64,000 bases of DNA, taken from contig NZ_CP018047.1 in the NCBI RefSeq assembly GCF_002009175.1, positions 7,245,001 through 7,309,000 on the forward strand, given 5' to 3'. The DNA is from Streptomyces niveus. GTDB taxonomy: Bacteria > Actinomycetota > Actinomycetes > Streptomycetales > Streptomycetaceae. Below the pieces are notes generated by a model that made no database searches, was not told the origin of the DNA, and was given only the letters and a program-made list of their open reading frames with translations. This document shows, piece after piece, positions 17,365 through 25,985 of the stretch. The position numbers and the translations under genes were made by a program. How positions within the stretch are numbered: the stretch's first letter is position 1; each line of letters begins with the position of its first letter.

Positions 17365-18096
17365 TCAGAGCGTGAGCAGCATCGCCAGCATCGCGATGCC
17401 CATGGACAGCCGACAGGCCAGCGCCAGCTCCGGCCGGTCCTCGCAGAGGCCGGTCGCCGCGCCCGTGTCCGGCGCCGTATCCGTCACGACCCCCGCCGGT
17501 GCCGCCGCCACCCGGACGTCCCCCGGGGCACCGCCGACCACGCCCCCCGCCGCGCGGTCGGCGGCGCCCGCCCCCACCGGGCCCCCGCCCTCGGCCGCGG
17601 TCACGGTCTGCAACGGGAGCAGCCGGGCGCCCGTCCACAGCACGTATCCCGCGTAGTAGATCAGCAGCACACCCGTGGCCAGCGGCGTCCCGCCCGCGCT
17701 GTGCGCGCCGTGCGTACCGTCCGGCGGCAGCGCCATCGCCACCGCCATGTAGACCATGGCGAGCATGCCCACGAGATGGTGCAGATGGTGTGACGTCCTG
17801 CGGGCCGGTCCCAGTGCGCGCAGCGCGGCGACCCCGAACACCGCCACGTACACCAGCCAGACCCAGCGCGGTGGCGTGACCACCGCGGCCGGTACGGCCA
17901 TCGCCGCCATCCCGAACCCCATCAGGGCCTCGCCGCCCGCCATGCCCCCCGTCGTGCCCTGTGCCCTGCCCTGCACCGTGCCCCTTGCCGTGCCGCGTCG
18001 CGCGCCCGCGGCCCCGCGCAGCCGGAGCAGACAGTAGGTGCCGGCCGCCGCGCAGAGCGCCACGACCAGCCAGCCGGCCGTCGCCGGTCCGTGCAC
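17365..18096 (-). CDS. DUF5134 family multi-pass membrane protein
   Basis: 243 residues from GTG 18096, chosen because GGGGGAGGTG lies immediately upstream; the open frame goes to 18165 without support. About six hydrophobic segments are present, with conserved His and Trp residues in SHHLHHLVGMLAMVYMAVAM that match the DUF5134 family, plus low-complexity stretches rich in Arg/Gly (about residues 30-55) and Gly/Ala (near 165-200). Function unknown; some related families bind haem or copper. It is followed by the M56 peptidase after 126 bases. Confidence 0.82.
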   Translation of the reverse strand: MHGPATAGWLVVALCAAAGTYCLLRLRGAAGARRGTARGTVQGRAQGTTGGMAGGEALMGFGMAAMAVPAAVVTPPRWVWLVYVAVFGVAALRALGPARRTSHHLHHLVGMLAMVYMAVAMALPPDGTHGAHSAGGTPLATGVLLIYYAGYVLWTGARLLPLQTVTAAEGGGPVGAGAADRAAGGVVGGAPGDVRVAAAPAGVVTDTAPDTGAATGLCEDRPELALACRLSMGIAMLAMLLTL

Positions 18097-18504
18097 CGCG
18101 CACCTCCCCCTCGCCCGGGACCTGCCCTTGGAAGGCGGGTCCCGGCTCCAACGATGTCCACACAAACGGTGTCAACGGTGAAATGCCCCAGTCGTTCGAG
18201 GCGCACGCGAGCGCAGGGAGACACGGGGGGAGCGCACCGGGGGGACACGGTCCGCGATCAAGGACGCGGAAACCACGTGCTTTTCGCATTCCGCTGGAAA
18301 CGGAAAACGTAAAGAAAATAGGCTGACAAGTTCATTTGAATTGGTCTGGACAAAGCCTCCGCACGGGCCTTGTGGCGGCCAACTGAAAGCGGTTACTTTG
18401 CAATGGTGCGCCGTGGAGGCGGGCGGGCTGCCGCCGCCTGTAATTCCCCCCACCTCCATGGATTCCCGTATTTCAGGCAGATTTCTAGTGGGAGGAAATA
18501 CTCC
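18097..18504. other. Gene-free divergent promoter region upstream of the GH99-like gene
   Basis: About 400 bases with no convincing gene. Positions 18290-18360 are notably AT-richer than the rest of the window. The region contains TTGGTCTGGACAA at 18341-18353, a degenerate relative of the GGTCTRGACC elements seen before Streptomyces chitinase and aminosugar genes, followed by a long leader and a GGGAGGA ribosome site at 18490-18496. Confidence 0.55.
18341..18353. promoter_or_regulatory. Degenerate GGTCTGGAC element upstream of the GH99-like gene
   Basis: TTGGTCTGGACAA is an imperfect palindrome related to the DasR/chitinase-type element, about 150 bases before the start of a secreted glycan-active protein. 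The match is partial. Confidence 0.35.
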
Positions 18505-19776
18505 GTGAGTATTTCAAGACGCGCCGTCATCGCATCGGCGCTGGCCGGCACAGCAGCGGCCGGTGGTGTCCTCGGCACTCCGCAGGCGGGCGCCGCGCCC
18601 GCGCCGCGAGGCAGGGCCCAGGCGGCACCCGCCGCGAGTCCCCCCGGCGACGTGGTCGGTAAGATCAGCGTCGGGTATCAGGGCTGGTTCGCCTGCAAGG
18701 GCGACGGCTCCCCCATCGACAGCTGGTGGCACTGGAGCCAGAACGCCGGCCAGCCGCCGTCCCTCAGCAATACGACCATCAAGTCGTGGCCCGATATGCG
18801 GGAGTACACACGTACTTTCCCCACGGCCTATCCGAATCTGAACAATGGGCAGCCGGCCTCGCTGTTCTCCTCGCACGACCAGCAGACCGTCGACACCCAC
18901 TTCCGGTGGATGCGCGAGAACAACTGCGACACCGCCGCGCTCCAGCGCTTCAGCCCCATGGGCGGCGAAGGCCCGATCCGGGACGCGATGGCGCGCAAGG
19001 TGCGCCAGTCGGCGGAGGCGAACGGCCGGAAGTTCTACATCATGTACGACGTCACCGACTGGCGGGCCATGCAGTCGGAGATCAAGCAGGACTGGACCAA
19101 CAAGATGAAGGCGTACACGTCTTCGAGCATGTACGCCAAGCAGAACGGCAAGCCCGTCGTCTGCATCTGGGGCTTCGGATTCGCCGACGACAAACGCCCG
19201 TTCGCGCCCGCGGAGTGCCTGGACGTCATCAACTGGTTCAAGGGGCAGGGCTGTTACGTCATCGGCGGTGTGCCGACGCACTGGCGCAACGGCAACAGCG
19301 ACTCCCGGCCCGGCTTCTCCGGTGTCTACCACGCGTTCAACATGATCTCGCCGTGGATGGTCGGACGGATGGGCACCGTCGCCCAGGCCGACCAGTTCTA
19401 CCGGGACGTCAACACGCCCGACAAGGCCGACTGCGACGCCAGTGGCATCGACTACCAGCCGTGCGTGATGCCGGGAGACCTCCAGTCCAGGCATCGCGCC
19501 CACGGCGACTTCATGTGGCGGCAGTTCTACAACATGTGCCGGCTGGGCGTCGCGGGGATCTACATCTCCATGTTCGACGAGTACAACGAGGGCAACCAGA
19601 TCGCCAAGACGGCGGAGAACGGCTCGATGGTCCCCTCGGGCTCCGGCATCTGGGCCCTCGACGAGGACGGCACGTCCTGCTCGTCCGACTACTACCTCCG
19701 GCTCACCGGTGACGGTGGGCGGATGCTGAAGAAGCAGATCGGGCTCACCGCGACCCGGCCGACGCCGCCGAGGTAA
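18505..19776 (+). CDS. Secreted GH99/GH71-like glycoside hydrolase domain protein
   Basis: 423 residues from GTG 18505, supported by GGGAGGA 8 bases upstream. The N-terminus is a twin-arginine-type signal (SRRAVIASALAG, cleavage near AGA), so it is probably exported folded. The mature part matches the GH99/GH71-like barrel family: VGYQGWFACKGDG, WWHWS, the DTHFRWMRENNCDTAALQRF block, KFYIMYDVTDW, GVYHAFNMISPWMVGR and ISMFDEYNEG. Related enzymes are endo-alpha-mannanases or glucanases; the substrate here is unknown. It is the first of several carbohydrate genes in 18-34 kb. It converges on the ROK-fusion gene, 55 bases between stops. Confidence 0.88.
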   Translation: MSISRRAVIASALAGTAAAGGVLGTPQAGAAPAPRGRAQAAPAASPPGDVVGKISVGYQGWFACKGDGSPIDSWWHWSQNAGQPPSLSNTTIKSWPDMREYTRTFPTAYPNLNNGQPASLFSSHDQQTVDTHFRWMRENNCDTAALQRFSPMGGEGPIRDAMARKVRQSAEANGRKFYIMYDVTDWRAMQSEIKQDWTNKMKAYTSSSMYAKQNGKPVVCIWGFGFADDKRPFAPAECLDVINWFKGQGCYVIGGVPTHWRNGNSDSRPGFSGVYHAFNMISPWMVGRMGTVAQADQFYRDVNTPDKADCDASGIDYQPCVMPGDLQSRHRAHGDFMWRQFYNMCRLGVAGIYISMFDEYNEGNQIAKTAENGSMVPSGSGIWALDEDGTSCSSDYYLRLTGDGGRMLKKQIGLTATRPTPPR

Positions 19777-19831
19777 CGGGGCGTCCGCGCCGGCCGCCGG
19801 GGGTCCTCGTACCTCCCTGCGGCCGGTGCGG

Positions 19832-22525
19832 TCAGCCGGCGGGCAGGTGTCGCGCCCGTGTCTCCCGTCCCCGCAGCCTCGGGGTGAACGTCGCGTGGAA
19901 GATCGTGGACGCGGCCCCCACGGCGGCGGCCCCCGCGCTCAGCACCGACGGCTCCACCTCGACCCGGCGCAGCCGCCGGGCGGTCGGGTACTCGTTGACC
20001 GTACAGGCGATCTCGGACAGGTAGAAGTCGGCGACGTCGTCCGTGAAGAAGGGCCCCCCGAGGACGATCAGATCGATGTCCAGCAGATCGATCAGCCCCA
20101 GCGCGCCCCGCCCGACGGCCTGCGCCACCTCGCGTACGGCCGCCTTCGCGGCCCGGTCGCCGGCCGCCGCCGCCCGGCCCACGGCCAGATACGCGGCGGT
20201 GCTCCCGCTTGTCGTGGCCGCCGGACGCAGGCCGCCGCGCGCCGCCAGATCGGGTACGGACACCGGCGGATTGCACTCGGGCAGGATCTCCGGACGGCCG
20301 TCCTCGTCCACCCTCCCCAGCGCGATGGCGCAGAGCTGGCCGAACTCGCCCGCGTTCGAGCTGACGCCCCGGTAGATGTCACCGTTCAGATAGAGCCCGG
20401 TGCCGACGCCCGTACCGAGGTAGAGGTACGCGAAGTCCCTGGCCCGCCGGTCGCGGCCGATCCAGCGCTCGCCCGCCGCTGCGGCGGTTGAGTCCTTCTC
20501 CATGATGACCGGGCACGGGAAGTGGTCCTTGAGGAGATACAGCAGCGGAAGATCGCCCCAGGCCGACATCAGGGGCGGTCCCAGTACGGTCCCGGACGCG
20601 ATGTCCACCGGGCCCGGCACCGCGACCCCGATCCCCAGGAACCCCTCGGGCCGTACGGCGCCGCCCGCCTCGGCCAGCGTCTCCCGGCCCAGCGCCGCGA
20701 CCCGCTCGACGAACTCCGCCGGGTCGGTGTCCGCGCTGACGGACCGGGTGCGGGTGCAGACGATCGCGCCGTCGAGGTCGATCACGACCGCCGTGAGCAG
20801 TTCGGGGTCGATATGAATCCCGAGCGCGTGCGCGGCGGCTCCGCGCAGCCGTACGGGAGTACGCGGTTTGCCCGATGTCGCGCGCAGCTGAGCGTCCTCG
20901 ATCAGGATGCCCCGGTCGAGCAGGGAGCGGGCGATCCGGGACACCGACTGCTGGGTGAGGCCGGTGCGATGGGCGATCTCGCCGCGCGTGATGGTGCCGG
21001 AGAGCCGTACGGTCTCGATGACCACGCACTCGTTGAAGGAGCCCAGATCGATCTGGTTGACACCGCTCCAGGTGTGACCGCGCACGGAGTTGGCCGTCGC
21101 GTCCCCGGTCCCGAGATGTCCCGCGACGTTCTCGCGCAGCCACCGCACGGTGCGGTACGGGTCGTCGGCGCGGCCCGCCGCGTACCGCTCCAGCTCGGCG
21201 GCCAGATCGAGATAGACGCGCCGGGAGGACTCCGGATGACTGGTGCTGTCGAGAGCGATCATGGCCCGCAGGAAGGTGCGCCAGGTGGACCGCGCGGGAA
21301 TGTGATGAGACGTCACCGGGCGTGTGGGGTCAGGTGGTTGAGGGGCAGCGTCGGCGGGCGCGTCGTCCCACAGGGTGATCGCGTGCAGCGCGAGATCCGG
21401 ATGACGCCGGCTTGCCTGCGCGAGATACGCACCCAGCGCGTGGTCGCCTTCGGCGGTGAGGTGGGTGGTGTGGCCGGTCGCCGTGTGCCGCGCCGGGCCG
21501 TGCCCGGTGGGCGTGGCGTACACGTCGGTGCTGTGCGCCGGAACGCCGCGCGCGGCGTCGGTGGCGGCGTGCGTGGTGTGGCTGGGGCCGGTCTGTGCAG
21601 GGCGGCGAGTCGCTGCCTCGGTACCCGTGCCGGGGGCTGGGTGGCCTTCGGTCGTGGCCGCTGTTTCGGCGGTGTGGCCGGTCGCCGTGTACCGCGCCGG
21701 GCCGTGCCCGGTGGGCGTGGCGTACACGCCGGTGCTGTGCGCCGGAACGCTGCGATCGCCTCCGGCGGTGGCGTGCTCCGCGTTGTTGTGACCGGCGGGC
21801 GTGGTGTGCGAGCTGGGGCCGGGCCCGGCGTCGTTGCCCGGGCCGTGGTTCGCGGCCCGGTGGGCAGCCGCCCCCGCTCGGTGAGCGTTGTCCACGACGG
21901 TCGCCGACTCCGGGCCGGAGGCCCGTCGTGCCGTGTCCAGGGCGTGGTCCAGGCTCGCCAGGACGTCCGCGCCTATCACCGTGCCCGCCGTGGCCGGGGT
22001 GCTCGGGACCAGTCGGGTGCCGGCCAGCAGGACCGCGCGGTGGGCGTCCACGTACAGGCCCATCACCCACACGTCGGCGTCCGGCAGTGGCGGCCGGGTC
22101 GGTACCGACGGGGCGACCGGCTCGTCGGGGACGAGCCGCCAGCGGCGCCGGATGCCGGCCACCGTGGCGTGCGAGAGGCCCAACTCCCGTGCCACCGCCC
22201 GCGACGCGCCGCTGCCGCCGGGCGCGAGCAGCGTACGCGTGACGACCTCGGCCTCGTCGACCGTCGCCGGTCTGCCGGTACGCGGCCGGTGTTCGAGACC
22301 GTCGATGCCGGCGCTCGTCCAGCGCTGGCGCCAACTGCCCACCGTCTGCCGCGACACCCCGAGCCGGCGCGAGATCTCCGCGTCACGCAGCCCCTCGGCC
22401 GCCAGCAGCACGACCCCGGCGCGGGTGGCGAGCGGACCCCCCTCGTCGGCCCAGCGGCGCAGGACGGCGCGGAGTTCGGGGGAGAGCGCGCCCTCGGCCG
22501 CGGACGGCGGCGCCGGCTCAGACAC
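19832..22525 (-). CDS. Fusion regulator: IS630-type transposase N-terminus plus ROK repressor
   Basis: 897 residues, about twice the ROK norm. Residues 1-130 match the N-terminus of IS630 transposases: a first HTH (VVLLAAEGLRDAEISRRLG, SRQTVGSWRQRW), the DGLEHRPRTGRP hinge, and a second HTH (AVARELGLSHATVAGIRRRW). Residues 150-220 resemble the DDE core (VWVMGLYVD, ATVVDN with Asp212) but the first acidic motif reads LLAGTRL and the last Glu is absent. Residues 215-360 are a His/Thr/Gly-rich linker with a 26-residue direct repeat. LGAYLAQASRRHPDLALHAI (364-383) matches a later IS630 segment. Residues 507-541 form a ROK-type winged HTH (GEIAHRTGLTQQSVSRIARSLL), and 565-880 a ROK sugar domain in which the zinc Cys motif and signature His are lost. 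GTG 22525 has AAGGGGG upstream and overlaps the GH38-like stop by 8 bases. Confidence 0.92.
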   Translation of the reverse strand: MSEPAPPSAAEGALSPELRAVLRRWADEGGPLATRAGVVLLAAEGLRDAEISRRLGVSRQTVGSWRQRWTSAGIDGLEHRPRTGRPATVDEAEVVTRTLLAPGGSGASRAVARELGLSHATVAGIRRRWRLVPDEPVAPSVPTRPPLPDADVWVMGLYVDAHRAVLLAGTRLVPSTPATAGTVIGADVLASLDHALDTARRASGPESATVVDNAHRAGAAAHRAANHGPGNDAGPGPSSHTTPAGHNNAEHATAGGDRSVPAHSTGVYATPTGHGPARYTATGHTAETAATTEGHPAPGTGTEAATRRPAQTGPSHTTHAATDAARGVPAHSTDVYATPTGHGPARHTATGHTTHLTAEGDHALGAYLAQASRRHPDLALHAITLWDDAPADAAPQPPDPTRPVTSHHIPARSTWRTFLRAMIALDSTSHPESSRRVYLDLAAELERYAAGRADDPYRTVRWLRENVAGHLGTGDATANSVRGHTWSGVNQIDLGSFNECVVIETVRLSGTITRGEIAHRTGLTQQSVSRIARSLLDRGILIEDAQLRATSGKPRTPVRLRGAAAHALGIHIDPELLTAVVIDLDGAIVCTRTRSVSADTDPAEFVERVAALGRETLAEAGGAVRPEGFLGIGVAVPGPVDIASGTVLGPPLMSAWGDLPLLYLLKDHFPCPVIMEKDSTAAAAGERWIGRDRRARDFAYLYLGTGVGTGLYLNGDIYRGVSSNAGEFGQLCAIALGRVDEDGRPEILPECNPPVSVPDLAARGGLRPAATTSGSTAAYLAVGRAAAAGDRAAKAAVREVAQAVGRGALGLIDLLDIDLIVLGGPFFTDDVADFYLSEIACTVNEYPTARRLRRVEVEPSVLSAGAAAVGAASTIFHATFTPRLRGRETRARHLPAG
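21467..21750. repeat. 80-bp direct repeat inside the ROK-fusion gene
   Basis: Copies at 21467-21546 and 21671-21750 are identical at 78 of 80 positions and lie 204 bases (68 codons) apart. They encode the repeated VPAHST...YATPTGHGPAR...TATGHT segments of the linker at residues 260-285 and 328-353. Recombination between copies would remove 68 codons in frame. Confidence 0.9.
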
Positions 22526-25500
22526 CCGAGCCCCCTTCCGCGCCGCCGCCGCGGACCAGCCGCAGCGTCAGGATCTGGAAGGGCCGCAGCGTCAGCGCCA
22601 CCGACCGGCCGGTGTGCGCGCGGACCGCGAGCGTGTCCTCCAGGAGGTCCGTCTCCCGTACGGCGGCCACGGGGAAACCCGCGGTCAGCGTCGTACGGGC
22701 CCGGCCGCCCCGCGACTCGTACAGCCGCACGACCACATCGCCCGACCGGTCGTCGGCGAGCTTCACGGCCTCGATGACCACATCCGGATCGTCCACGGCC
22801 ACCAGCGGTTCCGCCGGCCCCGCAGACGGGCCCGGCCGCAGCGGCAGGTTGAGGGCGTAACCCTCGGAGATCGCGTCACCGACGTCGGCGCCGGGGCGCA
22901 GCGTGTGCCGGAAGCGGTGCGGCCCGCGGTCGGCGTGCGGGTCGGGGCTGTGGGCGGCACGCAGCAGCGAGAGGCGGACGAGCGTGGTGGTCCCGGCGTC
23001 GGCGCGGGTGTGGCGCGACACGTCGTATCCGTACGTCGCGTCCGACGCCAACGACACCCCCCAGCCGTGCTCGCCGACATGGATCCAGCGGTGCGCCCAC
23101 TGCTCGTAACGGGCCGCGTCCCAGCTGGTGTTCTCGTGCGTGGGGCGCTCGACATGGCCGTACTGGATCTCGCCGCGGCTGTTCTCCGCGTGCACGTCCA
23201 GCGACCAGGCCGCCTTGAGCAGTGTGTCCTGTTCGCGCCAGTCGACGTCGGTGTCGATCGTCAGCGCACGGCTGCCGGCCGTCAGGGTCAGCCGCTGCGT
23301 GACGGTGGACCTGCCCGTGCCGCGCTCGACCCGGATCCGCCCCAACAGCGGCCCACTGTCGGTCACTTCGACACACGACGCGGTGTCGAGATCGCGCCGG
23401 GTGCCGCGCGCGGGGTCACCGAGAGCGTCGGCGCGCGGCGCGTCGAGGCCGGACGCGCTCCACCGCGCGGGGTCGTCCCGGTGCAGTTGGAGCAGATTGC
23501 CCGCGCCACCGGGCGCGATGGCCTCGCGGTCCGCCGTCAGATCGCGCGCCGAGCGCACGAGCCCCGCCGAGTCGACGTGGACCCGCAGCAGCCCGTTGTC
23601 CAGCAGATGCCCGCCGCCCCGGTCCGGATCGGCGGCGGTGACGGTCACCGGCGCCGTGCCGCCGAGCGGCAGCCCGGCCGTACCCCGGCCGAGCCCGGGG
23701 GCCTCGGCCAGCACGGCGAGCCGCCCGCCGGACAGCGGCTGGCCCGCCTCCACCGCGCCAGGCCCGGTGAGCCGGTACCGGTCGAGGACGACCACCTCGC
23801 GGCGGGCGCGCGGCCCGGCGTTGAGGACCGTGTCCCCGTCCGGCCCGCCCGCCGACCTGAGGATCAGGCTCTCGAGCCTGCGACGGATCTCGCGGTGGGC
23901 CTGCTCCGCCTCCTCGTGCACCCAAGCGATGGCGCCGCCCGCCAGGATGTCGCGGCTCTGGTGCAGCAGGACCCGCTTCCACAGGGCGTCCAGTTCGTCG
24001 TACGGATAGGGCACCGCGTCCCGTACGGCCGCCGTCGCCGACCACAACTCGGCCTCGCGCAGCAGCGATTCGCTTCGGCGGTTGCCACGCTTGGTACGGG
24101 CCTGGCTGGTGTACGACCCGTGGTGCGTCTGCGCGTACACCTCGCCGCGCCACACCGGCGCGTGCGGATACTCGTCGAGCGCGTCCCGGAAGAAGTGCGC
24201 GGGGTGCTGGATCTCGACGCGCGGTGAGCCCTCCAGATCGGCCAGCCTGCGGGCGCGTTCGAGCATCTCGCGGGTGGGGCCGTCCTGTTCGCGGTCCGCG
24301 CCGTCGTCACTGTCGGCTCCCCGGTCCCCGCCGAACGGCAGCAGCGAGCGGCTGCCGCCGCCCTTGTCCGCGTACGCCGCGACCACGTCGGCCAACTCGG
24401 GCCCGGTGAGCGTCGCGTGGTGCGCGCCGGCGGGCGGGCAGTGTGTGAAGATCCGGCTGCCGTCGGCGCCCTCCCACCAGAACGTGTGGTGGGGAAGGGA
24501 GTTGGTGTCGTGCTCGGCGAGCGTGTGGCCGAGCAGCCAGCGCGCCCCGGTCAGCGCGGCGAGCTGTGGAATCGCGCCGGTCATACCGCCGGAGCCGGGC
24601 AGCCAGACGCCGTCGGAGTCCAGGCCCAGCTCCTCCCGATAGAAGCGCCGGCCGTGTACGAGCTGTCGCGCCAGCGACTCCCCGCCGGGCACGATCGCGT
24701 CCGGTTCCACCCACATGCCGCCCACCGGCACCCAGTTGCCCCGTGCGACGGCCTTGCGAATCCGCTCGAACACGTGTGGATGCTGGTCCTTCATCCAGGC
24801 GTGCTGCTGCGCGGACGAGGCGGCGAACACCAGCTCCGGGTACTCCTCGGCCAGCGCGGCCATGCTGCTGAAGGCGCGGGCGCTCGCGCGCACGCTCTCA
24901 CGCATCGGCCGCAGCCGGGCCGCTCCGGAGCGCGCGTGACCGACGGCCGCGACGGTGTGCGCGGACTCGTGCGCCCGGCGCGCGAGAGCCGGCGCGAGGA
25001 TGTCCCGCGCATAGGCGGCCGTCCCCGGGATGTCACGCGGGTCGACCGCGTCCACGGTCCGCTCCAGGGCCCGCAGGATCTCGTGCCGGCGCGGCAGTTC
25101 GGCGGGCAGGGCGCGCATCAGGCTGTACAGGACATCGATGTCATGAATGAGCTGCCAAATGTTCTCGTCGCGTACGGCGAGGTCCGCGCGGAGCAATTGG
25201 TGAAGCGGTTCGTCCCCGGCGGTGACCGGGTCGCCGAAATGGGCCCCGGCGCCCGTGGCGGCGTCGATCGCCGGATTGGCCGCGGCCTCGACGAGCAGCC
25301 GTACGGGCTCGCCGCCGCGCGCGGCGGCCGTCACGGTCACGGTCCTGTTGTGCGGGTGCAGACCCTGGAGCGGTGTGCCGTGCTCGTCGTGGACCAGCCC
25401 CTCCGCCCCCTCGCCGCCGAGGTCTACGACCGCCTCGACCCGCAGGCCCGCCCACCGCTCGGGGATGTCCGCGCCGAGCCGGAACCAGCTGGTGGACCAG

Positions 25501-25697
25501 GGTCCGCCGCCCCAGGTCCCGCCGACGACGAACGGCGTGTATTCGGCGCGCAGCGCGACATCGACGGGCACCGGCTCGCCCGGGATGTGCCAGGCCCCGA
25601 TCTCCATGGGAAGCCGCCCGGTGTACAGCGCGGGACGCAGCCGGCAGTCGAGGAAATGGGCTATTCGCGCCTCTCCGGACTTCCTTCGGTCATGCAT
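22518..25697 (-). CDS. GH38 alpha-mannosidase-like protein lacking catalytic residues
   Basis: 1059 residues with complete GH38 architecture: N-terminal beta domain to about 240, catalytic barrel from 249, three-helix bundle around 500-610, C-terminal beta sandwiches. Family landmarks are preserved (NWVPVGGMWVEPDA, HHTFWWEG, GPTREMLERAR, SYTSQARTKRGNRRSE, KRVLLHQ). But VGHAHID is VGHARSG (His256 to Arg, Asp258 to Gly), WLPDSFG is WLPGSGG (nucleophile Asp368 to Gly), and the QFHDILPG His is Arg (QSRDILAG, residue 582). These match all four zinc ligands and the nucleophile of characterised GH38 enzymes, so hydrolysis is very unlikely. No signal peptide is present; it should be cytosolic. ATG 25697 has AAGGG upstream. 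It is translationally coupled to the ROK fusion. Confidence 0.9.
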   Translation of the reverse strand: MHDRRKSGEARIAHFLDCRLRPALYTGRLPMEIGAWHIPGEPVPVDVALRAEYTPFVVGGTWGGGPWSTSWFRLGADIPERWAGLRVEAVVDLGGEGAEGLVHDEHGTPLQGLHPHNRTVTVTAAARGGEPVRLLVEAAANPAIDAATGAGAHFGDPVTAGDEPLHQLLRADLAVRDENIWQLIHDIDVLYSLMRALPAELPRRHEILRALERTVDAVDPRDIPGTAAYARDILAPALARRAHESAHTVAAVGHARSGAARLRPMRESVRASARAFSSMAALAEEYPELVFAASSAQQHAWMKDQHPHVFERIRKAVARGNWVPVGGMWVEPDAIVPGGESLARQLVHGRRFYREELGLDSDGVWLPGSGGMTGAIPQLAALTGARWLLGHTLAEHDTNSLPHHTFWWEGADGSRIFTHCPPAGAHHATLTGPELADVVAAYADKGGGSRSLLPFGGDRGADSDDGADREQDGPTREMLERARRLADLEGSPRVEIQHPAHFFRDALDEYPHAPVWRGEVYAQTHHGSYTSQARTKRGNRRSESLLREAELWSATAAVRDAVPYPYDELDALWKRVLLHQSRDILAGGAIAWVHEEAEQAHREIRRRLESLILRSAGGPDGDTVLNAGPRARREVVVLDRYRLTGPGAVEAGQPLSGGRLAVLAEAPGLGRGTAGLPLGGTAPVTVTAADPDRGGGHLLDNGLLRVHVDSAGLVRSARDLTADREAIAPGGAGNLLQLHRDDPARWSASGLDAPRADALGDPARGTRRDLDTASCVEVTDSGPLLGRIRVERGTGRSTVTQRLTLTAGSRALTIDTDVDWREQDTLLKAAWSLDVHAENSRGEIQYGHVERPTHENTSWDAARYEQWAHRWIHVGEHGWGVSLASDATYGYDVSRHTRADAGTTTLVRLSLLRAAHSPDPHADRGPHRFRHTLRPGADVGDAISEGYALNLPLRPGPSAGPAEPLVAVDDPDVVIEAVKLADDRSGDVVVRLYESRGGRARTTLTAGFPVAAVRETDLLEDTLAVRAHTGRSVALTLRPFQILTLRLVRGGGAEGGSGV

Positions 25698-25729
25698 GGG
25701 CGGCCCTTCCTGTCCAGCCAGTAACCGCC

Positions 25730-25758
25730 ATGTAAAACCAAGAGTGTTATCAAGTCAA
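25730..25758 (-). promoter_or_regulatory. Promoter of the GH38-like/ROK-fusion operon
   Basis: On the minus strand TTGACT (25753-25758) and TTACAT (25730-25735) are separated by 17 bases, a good vegetative-type promoter, about 32 bases before the ATG at 25697. I see no perfect palindrome overlapping it. Confidence 0.65.
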
Positions 25759-25951
25759 CGCCTGTCCCGATTACTTCTGAGTTCCTGGTGGTGAGGGCCT
25801 TGCGATCGAATTGTCAGTTGAATTCCCGCCCGGAAAGTTCTCCTCCTGGACATTAATTGGCCTGACGATTCGGACGGGAAGAACGGTCCGGGAGCGGCTG
25901 GGGGGCGGTTGTGAAGCCGCTGGCGAGGGGCGGCCGGGGGCGGGGCATGAA

Positions 25952-25985
25952 GAACGGCAGGAAGGCCGCCGCCTTCCTGCCGTTC
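25952..25985 (-). terminator. 15-bp perfect hairpin terminator
   Basis: GAACGGCAGGAAGGC (25952-25966) pairs exactly with 25971-25985 around the loop CGCC, 40 bases past the Gfo/Idh stop. It separates the IclR-racemase-ThuA-Gfo operon from the GH38-like operon. Confidence 0.88.

Noticed and set aside
18290..18360. AT-rich patch as a sign of horizontal transfer
   Set aside because: It is a short promoter region; the gene that follows has normal high-GC codon use.
21467..21750. A short CRISPR-like or minisatellite array
   Set aside because: Only two copies, 78 of 80 identical, in coding frame; no regular spacers.
19832..22525. An intact IS630-family insertion sequence
   Set aside because: The transposase-like part lacks the first acidic motif and the final Glu of the DDE triad, is fused in frame to a ROK repressor, and I see no terminal inverted repeats or TA target duplication around it.
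22518..25697. Frameshift or sequencing error explaining the lost GH38 residues
   Set aside because: The four substitutions are at separate motifs, each flanked by in-frame, well-conserved family sequence, so single indels cannot explain them.
25840..25870. A small minus-strand gene after an AGGAGGAG ribosome-site-like sequence
   Set aside because: No ATG, GTG or TTG follows at a usable distance in an open frame.
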